Part shown: positions 48,208 to 57,103 of the stretch, piece after piece
How positions within the stretch are numbered: the stretch's first letter is position 1
Layout: every line of letters begins with the position of its first letter
DNA from: Ovoidimarina sp050299695
Lineage (GTDB): Bacteria > Pseudomonadota > Alphaproteobacteria > Rhodobacterales > Rhodobacteraceae
DNA length: 64,000 nucleotides
Assembly (NCBI GenBank): GCA_050299695.1
Contig: JBNKWI010000006.1
Location: 1-64,000, forward strand
Direction of reading: 5' to 3'
Notes under the pieces: generated by a model
Seen by the model: the letters and a program-made list of their open reading frames with translations, nothing else
Database searches by the model: none
What the model was told of the DNA's origin: nothing
Position numbers and translations under genes: made by a program

Positions 48208-48801
48208 ATGAAAGCGGTATTTGCAGCGCTGGCGCTGGTTGTTTCGACGTCGGCCGGTCAGGCGATGACCTACAACTGGCCGACAGAAGCGGAGGCGCCG
48301 CCGCCCGAGGAGATGGAGTTCACCAATTCCGCACTCTATCGCGACGGGCATGTCCAGGCCGACAAGACGGGCTGGCGGCTTTATCGCGTGAGCGGCGAGG
48401 CGGGGGATCCGCTGAGCGCCTATGTCTATGCGCTGGAGGCGATCCATCCGTCGCGGCAGCTTTTGCACGATATCGGGGCCGACGTCTATGAGGCCACGAT
48501 GACCACTCAGTTTTTCGAATATTCCCCGGACGGGACAACTTCGCCGCTCTGGGGCATGTGGGGCGCCGGGAGCTGGTTCTACGAGCTCTACATCAACCAC
48601 GACGAGAACGGCGTCTGGCGGATGGGGGTCGACTACTTTGTCGGACAGGATCCTGGCGGATCGTACCGTTCCTTCAATGCGACCGGGACCGATGTTTCGC
48701 TGAAGCATTCTCCTGCGCCGGTGCCGGTGCCGGCATCCGCCATCGTGCTGATGACCGGTCTCGCCGCACTTGCGGCGGTGCGCCGGCGGGTGGCGTCGTA
48801 G
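48208..48801 (+). CDS. Secreted protein with PEP/VPLPA-CTERM-like anchor
   Basis: Predicted exported protein of 197 residues. Signal peptide MKAVFAALALVVSTSAGQA; a mature domain of unknown fold (NWPTEAEAPPPEEMEFTNSA, LYELYINHDENGVWRMGVDY-like aromatic-rich segments); then a C-terminal sorting signal: PVPVPASAIVLMTGLAALAA (about 170-189) and a basic end (RRRVAS). This tripartite tail (motif, helix, Arg cluster) is of the exosortase/VPLPA-CTERM type, known from Rhodobacterales. No exosortase gene is in the window. The ATG at 48208 follows GGAGGGG. Confidence 0.82.
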   Translation: MKAVFAALALVVSTSAGQAMTYNWPTEAEAPPPEEMEFTNSALYRDGHVQADKTGWRLYRVSGEAGDPLSAYVYALEAIHPSRQLLHDIGADVYEATMTTQFFEYSPDGTTSPLWGMWGAGSWFYELYINHDENGVWRMGVDYFVGQDPGGSYRSFNATGTDVSLKHSPAPVPVPASAIVLMTGLAALAAVRRRVAS

Positions 48802-48804
48802 GCC

Positions 48805-50031
48805 CTATTCCGGAATTGCGAAGAGTGTGATCGCGGCCATGGCGGCGGCGAGGAGCCAGTAGCGGAACGCGGCGGGTTTGCGGCCGGCGCGGGTGGCATG
48901 GATCGCGGCGGTGGCGCATTGGACGGCGTAATAGGCGGCGAAGGCGCGGCTCGCCCAGGCGATGATCGCGAAGATGTCGGCCGACCAGATCAGCGCGACG
49001 GCCAGCGCGGCGGTGATCGCGTAGACGCGCTTGCGGTGGAGGCGGCCGGCGGTTTCCTCCTCTGCGAGGCCGCCCGAGGAGATCGTGTCGGCGACGGCGG
49101 AGGAGAACTGGCTCATGCAGGCGCCGAGCACCAGGAGGAGCGGCAGGATCGGCGCGGCGGGGGCGGAGACGCCGAGGATCGCGGTTTCGCGCACCTCCTC
49201 GAAGCCGCCGATCAGCACCGTCGCGAGGGCGATGAAGGCGAGGTAGATCGCCGCCGAGATCCATTGCGCGCGGCGCATCGAGGTTATGCGCAGCTCGGCC
49301 GGGTAGGCGCCCTTGAGGTAGCGTGAGGTCTCGAAGCCCTGCACGATCAGGAAGGCGCCCATCAGCGTGCGGATCGTCTCGATGTCGATCGGGTGTTCCA
49401 GCGCGGGGAGATGCCAGCCGCCGGTGGCGGCGAGACGGGCATTGTAGAGGGCGAGCGCCGTGAGGAGCGCGGCGATCACCGCGAGCTTGGCGGCGACGGC
49501 GAATTCCTCGAGCGCCTCGAGCGCGTGGAGGCCGCGCAGGAGGCCGAAGAGGCCGATGAAGGCGACGAGCACGGTGGCGATGATCTTCTGGCCGATGCCC
49601 TGATGGCCGAAGACCTCGAGCAGGAAGGCGCCGAGGAGCTCGAGATAGAAGGCGACGGCCACGACATAGGCGGCGGCGAGGAGGATGCGGGCGAGATGGC
49701 CGAGGGCGATCAGGGTGCGGTCGTCCGGGGCGGGGTCTTCGGCCTCGGCGATGGTGTAGCGCACGGCGCCGCCGACCCGATGGGCGAGGCCGCAGACCAG
49801 CGCGATGGCGAGGAGCGAATAGGGGCCGAAACGGGTGCCGAGAAGCGGCGCGACGACGAGGAAGCCGCTGCCGATGATCGAGGCGAGCGGCGTGACGGTG
49901 GCGCGCCACATGGCGCTGTCGCGGAGTGCGGGGCGGGTGAGGGTGAAGAAGGCGCCGGCGACCACGAGGAGGCACAGCAGGTTCGCGGCCCAGTCGGCGC
50001 CGGTCCAGTCGCCCGGTGTGAACGTCAGCAT
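48805..50031 (-). CDS. Polytopic membrane protein, amino-acid transporter-like
   Basis: Integral membrane protein of 408 residues with about 12 helices. LASIIGSGFLVVAPLLGTRF near the start and the unwound-helix-like GSGFLVVAP, then FLIVQGFETSRYLKGAYPAE resemble APC-superfamily transporters (the GxG of helix 1 and the EG(F/I)E region of helix 6). I cannot name a substrate. The start at 50031 (MLTFTPGDW) was taken; the frame is open 12 codons further. It converges on the CTERM gene before it with 3 bases between stops. Confidence 0.75.
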   Translation of the reverse strand: MLTFTPGDWTGADWAANLLCLLVVAGAFFTLTRPALRDSAMWRATVTPLASIIGSGFLVVAPLLGTRFGPYSLLAIALVCGLAHRVGGAVRYTIAEAEDPAPDDRTLIALGHLARILLAAAYVVAVAFYLELLGAFLLEVFGHQGIGQKIIATVLVAFIGLFGLLRGLHALEALEEFAVAAKLAVIAALLTALALYNARLAATGGWHLPALEHPIDIETIRTLMGAFLIVQGFETSRYLKGAYPAELRITSMRRAQWISAAIYLAFIALATVLIGGFEEVRETAILGVSAPAAPILPLLLVLGACMSQFSSAVADTISSGGLAEEETAGRLHRKRVYAITAALAVALIWSADIFAIIAWASRAFAAYYAVQCATAAIHATRAGRKPAAFRYWLLAAAMAAITLFAIPE

Positions 50032-50311
50032 GGGAACGCGCCTCCGCCGGTCTCGCTGCCCCGGCATTGCGGCGTCAGGGCGTCTCGCTTGCCAACGTGC
50101 TGTGGCGCAGGAGGGATCCCCGGCGCAACCGGCCGCGTCCTTCCGCCGCAGCGGCGCCGGTCATTTCGGGGCTCGCGAAACCGGGTGGATGCGGCGGGCT
50201 TTCCACCCTGAGGCGGATGCCAAACGCGGCGGAAATGTGGCACGCCCGTGGTGTGAATGTGGCCGGGCGCGGCTCGTTCCGCATTGTAAGAGTTCATAAG
50301 GAGAGGAAGTA

Positions 50312-50845
50312 ATGAGGAAAGTCTTGCGGCGTGTCGGCCTGGCGGCCGGGCTCGCCCTGGCGGCGTCGGGCGCATCGGCGCTGACCATGGGTCTGACCGA
50401 TCTCGGGACCTGCGCCACCAGCCAGTTCACCACCTCGACGGCCTGCGAAGGCGCGTTCTCGGGGAACGACCCCAACTCGGACCTCGACGGCCTGTTCGGC
50501 AAGACCGGCTGGGTCGATGCCGGCCTGTCCTTCAGCCTGACCGGGGCCGGCACCGGGAGCGGCACCTGGAGCGTCACCGACTGGGGTGGGCTGACCACGG
50601 TGATGGCCGTGCTCAAGGGCGGCCCGACCTTCGCGGGCTATCTGCTCGACCTGAGCGGCACCAGCGGTACCTGGAACACGCAGGGGCTTCTGAAGGGGAG
50701 CGGCGGCGCCGGACCGGACCTGTCGCATTTCGCCTTCTACACGACCGGCCCGTCGCAGGTTCCGCTGCCCGCGGCCGGATGGATGATGCTCGCCGGTCTC
50801 GGCGGCCTTGGCGCCCTGCGCCGGTCGCGGCGCCGGGTGTCCTGA
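50312..50845 (+). CDS. VPLPA-CTERM sorting-domain protein
   Basis: Predicted surface protein of 177 residues. Signal peptide MRKVLRRVGLAAGLALAASG-ASA; a mature domain with a probable disulfide pair (GTCATSQFTTSTACEGAF) and Gly/Thr-rich strands (FSLTGAGTGSGTWSVTDWGG); then the canonical sorting tail VPLPAAGWMMLAGLGGLGAL and RRSRRR. VPLPA-CTERM proteins are known in Rhodobacterales and are thought to be processed by an exosortase-type enzyme. ATG follows AAGGAGAGGAAG. A strong terminator follows it. Confidence 0.93.
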   Translation: MRKVLRRVGLAAGLALAASGASALTMGLTDLGTCATSQFTTSTACEGAFSGNDPNSDLDGLFGKTGWVDAGLSFSLTGAGTGSGTWSVTDWGGLTTVMAVLKGGPTFAGYLLDLSGTSGTWNTQGLLKGSGGAGPDLSHFAFYTTGPSQVPLPAAGWMMLAGLGGLGALRRSRRRVS

Positions 50846-50864
50846 CCACCACTCGCGATGTGGA

Positions 50865-50896
50865 ACGGGCGGCCTCAGGGCCGCCCGTTTTCTTTT
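50865..50896 (+). terminator. Intrinsic terminator after the VPLPA-CTERM gene
   Basis: ACGGGCGGCC (50865-50874), loop TCAG, GGCCGCCCGT (50879-50888): a perfect 10-bp stem followed by TTTCTTTT (50889-50896). It is 20 bases past the stop codon and is the best intrinsic terminator in the window. Confidence 0.9.
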
Positions 50897-50985
50897 CCGC
50901 TTCGCACTTCCCGGAACCGCGCGGCCCGGTTGAACGACGCCGGCGGGTTCCAGCCCGTTGGCCGTGAACTGCCTATCGAGCAGGG

Positions 50986-51420
50986 ATGGATGAGGAACTG
51001 GGCCCTGAGCGTCTTTGGTCGTTGCGTGCCCTGGCTCAGGATGCCCACGTCCAGCGAGAACTCTATCCTCCGTTCGTCCTTGTCGCCGACGAGCTCGTGC
51101 TCGATTTCGACGATGCATTCTCGAAATGTTCGAACGAATTCCGGTCCCGGAATCCGGATCTCGTCGCTCTGGATGCGCATATCGATAGCAAGACCGGCAT
51201 TCTGGAATACTGGGTCGATGACGCGCTGGAAAGCAAGGAGTTCTGGTCCGAAATTCGGCGACTTGCCAAAGAGGCGCTGGTTGTCCGGGGCCTCTCGACC
51301 TTTGCCCCGGATGCCAGCGGCGCCACTTTCGTCTCGAAGGATGGCGTTTGGAATTCGACCGGGTTTGTTGACCCGCCTGCATCCGTCTTCAGACGATTGA
51401 TGCGGTTCTTCTTTCGCTAG
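50986..51420 (+). CDS. Hypothetical protein
   Basis: Unrecognised cytoplasmic-looking protein of 144 residues, mixed helical/strand: LVADELVLDFDDAFSKCSNE, VALDAHIDSKTGILEYWVDD, EFWSEIRRLAKEALVVRGLS and VFRRLMRFFFR. No signal peptide or membrane segment. The local GC content is lower than neighbours, hinting at different origin. ATG 50986 follows AGGGATGG; no strong ribosome site. Confidence 0.6.
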   Translation: MDEELGPERLWSLRALAQDAHVQRELYPPFVLVADELVLDFDDAFSKCSNEFRSRNPDLVALDAHIDSKTGILEYWVDDALESKEFWSEIRRLAKEALVVRGLSTFAPDASGATFVSKDGVWNSTGFVDPPASVFRRLMRFFFR

Positions 51421-51464
51421 AGGCCTTCCGCCGTGCGGTCTGCCCGGATCGACCGGGTGGTCTT

Positions 51465-52529
51465 TCAGTCCGCTTGGGCGAACCGCGCGCCGTTCGTCGT
51501 GGCGAGGAAGGCGTCGAGGGGGACGTCCTCCTGCTTGAGGAAGCCGCGCGCGGGGAGCGTGCCGGCGCGGACCATTTCCAGGATCGCGGCGACGGAGGAG
51601 GCGGTGGTCCAGGCGATGGCGGTGCGCCGCGCCCCGGCGATCTCGCGCGGGCGGTAGGCGCGGACGAATTCGTGGCGGCGCAGCGCGCCGGCCTCAAGGC
51701 CCTCGGCCGAGACATGGACATAGACCACGTCGTCGTCGACGGGGGGCTTGGCGTGGACCAGGATCTCGCCGGCTTCCTTGCGGCGTTCGCGCATCAGGAG
51801 CTCGTGGAAGAAGAAGTTCATGAGCTGCACATGGCCGGGGTAGCGGATGGTCTTGTAGTCGATATTGGGCACCCGACCGAGATAGGTCTCGCACATCGTC
51901 CCGAGCCCGCCCGAGGTGGTGAAGGCTTCGAGTTCCACGCCGCCGATCACCAGTTTCTCGATCCATTCCATCGGCGAAACCCATTTGCGCTGGCCGTCCT
52001 CCAGCACCTCGCAATCGTTGAGGTATTCGTTGACCACGCCCTCGGGCGACCAATTGAACGAATAGCCCATCAGGCCGGTGGGGTTGCGGGGGAGCGCGCC
52101 CACACGCATCCGGCAGGAGCGGCAGGTCTCGAACCTGCCGATCAGATGCGCGCCGGTGATGCCGACGAAGCCGGGGGCGAGGCCGCATTGCGGGGCCATC
52201 AGGCCTTTGGCGGTTTCCGACATCTCGCGGATCGCGGCGGTGGTGGCCACGTCCTCGGTGAGGTCGAAATAGTGGAGGCCCTGCGCGTGCGCCTCGGCCG
52301 CGACGCCGGTATTGAGGTGGTAGGGCAGGCAGGAGAGCACCGCGTCGGCGCCCGCAAGCGCGGTGGCGAGGGCGCCCGGTTCTCCGAGGTCGAGGCGCTT
52401 CACGTCGTAGCTCGTGCCGGGGCTCCCGCCGGCGGCGTCGAAGCCGGTGACGTCGAACCCCGTCGCGGTGAGGATCTCCGCTGCCAGCCGGCCGATCTTG
52501 CCGAGCCCGAGAACCGCAATCCGCTCCAT
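51465..52529 (-). CDS. Saccharopine dehydrogenase-family NAD(P)-binding protein
   Basis: Predicted NAD(P)-dependent oxidoreductase of 354 residues. The Rossmann start MERIAVLGLGKIGRLAAEIL, SCLPYHLNTGVAAEAHAQGL and YFDLTEDVATTAAIREM, then GLAPGFVGITGAHLIGRFET, are typical of saccharopine dehydrogenase-like proteins acting on amino-acid conjugates. GGLGTMCETYLGRVPNIDYK is in the second domain. Exact substrate not assignable. The start is the ATG at 52529. Confidence 0.9.
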   Translation of the reverse strand: MERIAVLGLGKIGRLAAEILTATGFDVTGFDAAGGSPGTSYDVKRLDLGEPGALATALAGADAVLSCLPYHLNTGVAAEAHAQGLHYFDLTEDVATTAAIREMSETAKGLMAPQCGLAPGFVGITGAHLIGRFETCRSCRMRVGALPRNPTGLMGYSFNWSPEGVVNEYLNDCEVLEDGQRKWVSPMEWIEKLVIGGVELEAFTTSGGLGTMCETYLGRVPNIDYKTIRYPGHVQLMNFFFHELLMRERRKEAGEILVHAKPPVDDDVVYVHVSAEGLEAGALRRHEFVRAYRPREIAGARRTAIAWTTASSVAAILEMVRAGTLPARGFLKQEDVPLDAFLATTNGARFAQAD

Positions 52530-52695
52530 CGCGCGCTTCCTTCTGAATGCCGGATCGGGAATGGGCCTGCGATCCTCCGTCATCGGGCTATCCCAATGGC
52601 CGAACCTGTCAAGAGCCCCCCCCCCCGGGGCGGCTTGCCCCTCCGGCGCCTGTGGCTAGGGTCCGGTTGTCGCTTTGCGGAAGGAGGCTGGTGCC

Positions 52696-53214
52696 GTGCT
52701 GTGCAGGATCGGTGAGGTCGAGATCTGGCGGATCCTGGAGATCCACGGGCCGTTCCTGGCGGGCCATGTGTCGGTGCTGGTGCGGAGCGGCGGCCGCGAA
52801 GCGGTGATCACCGGGGACGCGCTGCACTCGTCGGTGCAGTGCCGGCACCCGGACTGGCATTTCCGGTTCGATGCCGATGCGGAGATGGCGGTGGCCTCGC
52901 GCCGGCGGCTCCTCGAGGACGCCTCGGAAACGCGGCGGCTGGTCCTCGGCAGCCATTTCGCGCTGCCCTCGCTGGGGCGGGTTGAGGCCGGGAAAGAGGG
53001 GTTTCGCTGGGTCGAAAAGGCCGGGCGAACGAAGGGGATCTTTGGAGACCTCGGGTCAGAGCCCTTCCTCGTATTCGGTCAGGGTCCATCCATCGGGAGG
53101 AGCAATCAGATCGAGCGAAAATCTCTCCGTGCCGACCGCGTCCTCGAAGCTCCAAAACACCCCATCCGGATTGTGCCTCGACACAGGCGAATGCGACTTG
53201 CCGAAAGCGCCTAG
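52696..53214 (+). pseudogene. MBL-fold metallo-hydrolase with internal deletion
   Basis: A GTG at 52696 with an excellent AAGGAGG (8 bases) opens a protein beginning LCRIGEVEIWRILEIHGPFL, the N-terminus of an MBL-fold hydrolase. The frame then jumps to GHVSVLVRSGGREAVITGDA, the second half, followed by QCRHPDWHFRFDADAEMAVA and LVLGSHFALPSLGRV. The whole first metal site (HxHxDH) and about 100 residues between are missing, in frame. Past about 53015 the frame overlaps the antisense lipoprotein gene and is not homologous. Almost certainly a non-functional remnant. Confidence 0.8.
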
Positions 53215-53790
53215 TTCGGAGGCAACTCTTGCTCTCGTCGCGTCATCGAGGAGGCCACAACGAAATACCTGCAATTCGCGGAACGCAATGCTGTACGGAC
53301 CGCTTTCAGCGGGAAAATGATCGGCCCCGACTCCGTCCTCCGCATCGCCATACAAGACCGCGTATTGCCCATAGTCCCAGTCTCGTGAAAACGAGTATCG
53401 GCTGCCGGGCGCAATCTCGATACCCGGCCAATAGGGCCCTCTCGCATGGAGGGCTTCCTGCAACGAATGGGAAATTGGCCCTCCATCGACCAGATGCCTG
53501 GGGTCGGCTTCGTTGGGGTCATCTTCCAATCCGACAAGCGCACGGTCGGGGTGATCTGAGGACACGATGTCGGCCAGGTCCAACACACCGTCGTAGAGGC
53601 AGACCGGTTCATCGGTCGGGTTGGCGATCGTCGCGGTGACGCGCACCAAATTCTTTCCCAGCGAGACCGACCTTGCAGATTCAATGAAGTCGCCGGCCTC
53701 CAGGGCCCGGGGCGCCAAGTGCATCTCCGTGCAGGATACAAGCACGGGTACTGCCCCGAATGCGGCGATCAATCTTGTCGTGCATGGCAT
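53056..53790 (-). CDS. Hypothetical lipoprotein
   Basis: Predicted lipoprotein of 244 residues. The start at 53790 gives a signal peptide with lipobox LVSC (Cys about residue 20): MPCTTRLIAAFGAVPVLVSC. The mature part has strands (SVSLGKNLVRVTATIANPTD) like a beta-sandwich, an acidic region (GLEDDPNEADPRHLVDGGPI) and a C-terminal half with FRELQVFRCGLLDDATRARV and FWSFEDAVGTERFSLDL. Family not recognised. Its codon use is less GC-rich than neighbours, suggesting possible transfer. Its 3' end lies antisense to the damaged MBL frame. Confidence 0.7.
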   Translation of the reverse strand: MPCTTRLIAAFGAVPVLVSCTEMHLAPRALEAGDFIESARSVSLGKNLVRVTATIANPTDEPVCLYDGVLDLADIVSSDHPDRALVGLEDDPNEADPRHLVDGGPISHSLQEALHARGPYWPGIEIAPGSRYSFSRDWDYGQYAVLYGDAEDGVGADHFPAESGPYSIAFRELQVFRCGLLDDATRARVASELGAFGKSHSPVSRHNPDGVFWSFEDAVGTERFSLDLIAPPDGWTLTEYEEGL

Positions 53791-53966
53791 TGCGGTCTTC
53801 CCGTCAGGGGATTGCTTTCGTTCACTTTCCTTGCGGCGCACTGGATTGTCCAGATCGGGGCCCGGGCGGAGTTCGCACGGATGGCTTGCGCAGGAGGCCC
53901 CGGATGAGGCCTTGAAACTGGCCTTCCCGCGCCGCTGCGCTACACTCGCGGAGAGGAGGTGCCTCC

Positions 53967-54790
53967 ATGCTGCGAACGCTCCTGACGCTCGTTTTCTGCT
54001 GTGCCGCGCTTGGGGCGGAGGCACAGGAGCGACGGGCGAGCCATTGCATCGCGATTGCGGATTCGGCGCCGGGGCTCGAATATGTGCAACTCGCGGGTTT
54101 CCGGGAGCCGGTGCCGGAGTTCTCGGTGCGGATCAGCTATATCGACCACGCGATGTTCCTGATCCAGACGCCGGGCGGGCTGAGCGCGGTGACGGATTAC
54201 ACGGGCTTCATCGGCGCGACGGAGTTCGCGCCGACGGTGGCGACGATGAACAATGCCCATGGGACACATTGGACCACGACGCCGATCCGGGGATTCCGCA
54301 TGTGCTGGAGGGCTGGGCGACGGGCGGCGATCCGCGCGAGTATCATCTCGACCTGGGCGAGATGCTGGTCCGGAACGTCCATACCGATGTGCGCTCGGGG
54401 ATCGGCGGGGTGCGGCCGGACGGCAATTCGATCTTCATCTTCGAGGTCGAGGGGCTCTGCATCGGCCATCTGGGGCATCTGCACCATTATCCGGACGCGG
54501 CGCAGCTCGCGGCGATCGGGCGGCTCGACGTGGTGATGGCGGCGGTGGATGGCGGCACGACGATGGACCTGCCGGTGATGATCCGGCTCCTGAAGCGGCT
54601 GAAATCCTCGGTCGTGATCCCGATGCACTGGTTCTCGGGTTATACTCTCGAGACCTTCCTCGCGGGCATGGCGGACGAGTTCGAGATCCGCCGCGACATG
54701 CCGAACGCGATCGAGCTGTCGCTGCGGACCCTGCCGGACCGGCCCACGGTGATCCCGCTCAGGCCGGAATACCTGATCGAGACCGAGTGA
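53967..54790 (+). pseudogene. Secreted MBL-fold metallo-hydrolase, frameshifted
   Basis: The N-terminal part (MLRTLLTLVFCCAALGAEAQ signal peptide; YIDHAMFLIQTPGGLSAVTD; ATMNNAHGTHWTT) is in one frame to about 54283; the rest (PGIPHVLEGWATGGDPREYH, GHLGHLHHYPDAAQLAAIGR, VVIPMHWFSGYTLETFLAGM) is in another to 54790. Joined by adding one G (CCGATC to CCGGATC near 54283) they form one protein of 274 residues resembling the L-ascorbate-6-phosphate lactonase-like MBL group. Real lesion or sequencing error. Confidence 0.82.
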
Positions 54791-54845
54791 GCTTGCGTTT
54801 CGCGCGGATCGGCCCGAGAACCGGGCGGATGTCCGAGGCCTTTCT

Positions 54846-56258
54846 ATGCTGAACCCCGTCGACGATGCGCTGATCGCCCGGCTCGAGGCCGCGCTGCCGG
54901 GGGCGGTGCGCCCTGTCGAGCCGCATCACCTCGAGGAGCCACGCGGCAGGTGGCCCGGGCAGGCGGGGGTGCTGGTGGTGCCCGCGTCCACCGAGGAGGT
55001 CGCGGCGGCGATCCGGCTCGCGGGCGAGGCGCGGGTGGGGGTGGTGCCCCATGGCGGCGGGACGGGCCTGGTGGGCGGGCAGGTGATGCCCGAGGGTCCG
55101 GCGCCGATGCTCCTGTCGTTGGCGCGGATGACGCGGATCCGGGGCGTCCACGCGGACGAGAACGTTTTGGTGGCCGAGGCCGGCGCGACGCTCGCCGATG
55201 TGCAGCGGGCGGCGGAGGCGGAGGGCCGGCTGTTTCCCTTGTCCTACGCCTCGGAAGGCACGGCGCGGATCGGCGGGGCGCTGGCGGTGAATTCGGGCGG
55301 GCTGAACGTGCTGCGCTACGGCACGGCGCGGGATCTGTGCCTGGGGATCGAGGCGGTCCTGCCGGACGGGCAGGTGCTGCACGGGCTGAAGCGGCTCAGG
55401 AAGGACAATACCGGCTATGACCTGCGCAACCTGTTGATCGGGTCGGAGGGGACTTTGGGGGTGATCACCGCGACGGCGCTGCGGCTTTTTCCGCGCCCGG
55501 CGCGGCGGGCGACGGCGTTCCTCGTCGTGCCGGATCCGGCCGCGGCGCTGGCGCTTCTGGCGCGGGCCGGGCGGGTTGCGGGCGAGGCGGTTTCGGGTTT
55601 CGAACTGATCTCGGGGCAGGGGCTGCGGTTCCTCGACGAGGCGGGCTTCGCGGTGAGCCATCCGTTCGGGGCGGCGCTACCGGATTGGCTGGTCTTGACC
55701 GAGATCGCGACGTCGGGCGCGGCGGACCCGGACGCGCTGGTGGAGGAGCTGTTCGAGGCGGGGGTCGCGGCGGGCGAGGTGCTGGACGGTCATGTGGCGC
55801 AATCGGAGGCGCAGCGGGCGGCGTTCTGGGCCTTGCGCGAGACGATCCCCGAGGCGAACCGGCGGATCGGCGCGGTGGCGAGCCACGATATCGCGCTGCC
55901 CCTGTCGGAGATTCCGGGGTTTCTCGAGGCGGCCGGCGCGCGGCTGGCCGGGCTGGGGCCCTTGCGGGTGAACGCCTTCGGGCATCTGGGCGACGGGAAC
56001 CTGCATTACAACCTGTTCCCGCCCGCGGGCGAGACCCGTGCGGCCTGGGCGCATCTCGCGGCGGAGGCGAGCCGGATCGTGCATGACATGACCGTCGCCC
56101 GGGGCGGGTCGTTCTCGGCCGAACACGGGGTCGGGCGGCTGAAGGTGGACGACTTGGAGCGCTATGGCGATCCGGCGAAGCTCGATGCGATGCGCCGGAT
56201 CAAGGCCGCGCTCGACCCGGCGGGGATCATGAACCCGGGCGCGGTGTTGCGTGGCTGA
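54846..56258 (+). CDS. FAD-binding 2-hydroxyacid dehydrogenase (GlcD/D-LDH-like)
   Basis: Flavin oxidoreductase of 470 residues with FAD_binding_4 and FAD-oxidase_C domains. VVPASTEEVAAAIRLAGEAR, VVPHGGGTGLVGGQVMPEGP, GGALAVNSGGLNVLRYGTAR and KDNTGYDLRNLLIGSEGTLG are family hallmarks; HLGDGNLHYNLFPPAGETRA and SAEHGVGRLKVDDLERYGDP finish the active site. It is in the D-lactate / D-2-hydroxyglutarate dehydrogenase group; substrate cannot be settled. Confidence 0.93.
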   Translation: MLNPVDDALIARLEAALPGAVRPVEPHHLEEPRGRWPGQAGVLVVPASTEEVAAAIRLAGEARVGVVPHGGGTGLVGGQVMPEGPAPMLLSLARMTRIRGVHADENVLVAEAGATLADVQRAAEAEGRLFPLSYASEGTARIGGALAVNSGGLNVLRYGTARDLCLGIEAVLPDGQVLHGLKRLRKDNTGYDLRNLLIGSEGTLGVITATALRLFPRPARRATAFLVVPDPAAALALLARAGRVAGEAVSGFELISGQGLRFLDEAGFAVSHPFGAALPDWLVLTEIATSGAADPDALVEELFEAGVAAGEVLDGHVAQSEAQRAAFWALRETIPEANRRIGAVASHDIALPLSEIPGFLEAAGARLAGLGPLRVNAFGHLGDGNLHYNLFPPAGETRAAWAHLAAEASRIVHDMTVARGGSFSAEHGVGRLKVDDLERYGDPAKLDAMRRIKAALDPAGIMNPGAVLRG

Positions 56259-57101
56259 TTAGCGCCGTACCTGCCAGGCGCCGTCCCGCCATTCGTAGGT
56301 TAGGTTGCTGAGCGGATAGGCAACCTCCTCCCAGAGGTCGGCGGCAAGCGATTGAAGGGAGGCCTCCGCACCGTCCCGATCGGCATCGGTGAACAGGACC
56401 AGATCGCGCGCGAGCGGGATCATGACGATCTGCCCAAGCTCCTCGTCGAGGTCGTTCCAGATTTCTGAATTCAAAAGGAAGCTGGCTTCGTAGGTGCCGT
56501 CGAAGACGAGGTAGGAGATCCCGTCGCCGGCGATTTCGGGGTGCCAGCCCGCGCGCGCGAGATTCCCGGATGCGAGTGCGAAAAGCTCCGAGGCATCGAG
56601 TCCGAGCTCCGTGGCGTCGCCCGGCACGACATATGACAGCGTCGTTGGGTTGTTGAACACATAAAAGATCCTGAGGTCTCCGACGAAGGGGTCGGACAGG
56701 GGAGCGAGGTCGTCCTCGACCCCCTGAGGGAAGTCTTCGTGGCGGATCACAGGCAGGATGGTCGCGACATCCTTCGGGACATCTGCATCGGCGGCGGCAA
56801 AGGATTCGACCAAGCCGGCGAGGAAACCGTCGAAGATTTGTTGGCGCTCGGCATCGCTTTCTGCGGCCTGAAGCTGCCTGTGCAGGTTGTCCGGGTAGCT
56901 CAAGAATTCGATCCCGCTCGGGCCGCCGACCGAGATCGACTGGTCGCTGAAGTCGATTTCGGCCGTCTCCACACCGTCGAGTGTGAGATAGGCGTTGCGC
57001 ATGAGTTCGAGCGTATCGCGAACCGTTTCGGGCCGGGCGATCTGTGCAACCGCCGGGGCGGCGATTGTCCAGAGGACAAGAAGGAGAGCGGGAAGGCGCA
57101 T
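56259..57101 (-). CDS. DUF1444-like periplasmic protein
   Basis: Exported protein of 280 residues with a signal peptide (MRLPALLLVLWTIAAPAVAQ). The mature part resembles DUF1444 (YtpQ-like) proteins by eye: LPVIRHEDFPQ, LRIFYVFNNPTTLSYVVPGD, LDASELFALASGNLARAG and VMIPLARDLVLFTDADRDGA are in the expected order. Bacillus family members are cytoplasmic, so export here is a difference. Role unknown. Start ATG 57101, only 2 bases after the apt stop. Confidence 0.72.
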   Translation of the reverse strand: MRLPALLLVLWTIAAPAVAQIARPETVRDTLELMRNAYLTLDGVETAEIDFSDQSISVGGPSGIEFLSYPDNLHRQLQAAESDAERQQIFDGFLAGLVESFAAADADVPKDVATILPVIRHEDFPQGVEDDLAPLSDPFVGDLRIFYVFNNPTTLSYVVPGDATELGLDASELFALASGNLARAGWHPEIAGDGISYLVFDGTYEASFLLNSEIWNDLDEELGQIVMIPLARDLVLFTDADRDGAEASLQSLAADLWEEVAYPLSNLTYEWRDGAWQVRR

Positions 57102-57103
57102 GA

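Noticed and set aside
52616..52626. C11 run as a second phase-variable tract
   Set aside because: It is intergenic and about 70 bases from the nearest start; no frame depends on it. Noted only together with the dprA tract.
53015..53214. C-terminal extension of the MBL-fold remnant as a real domain
   Set aside because: It is antisense to the 3' end of the lipoprotein gene and has no MBL-family resemblance.
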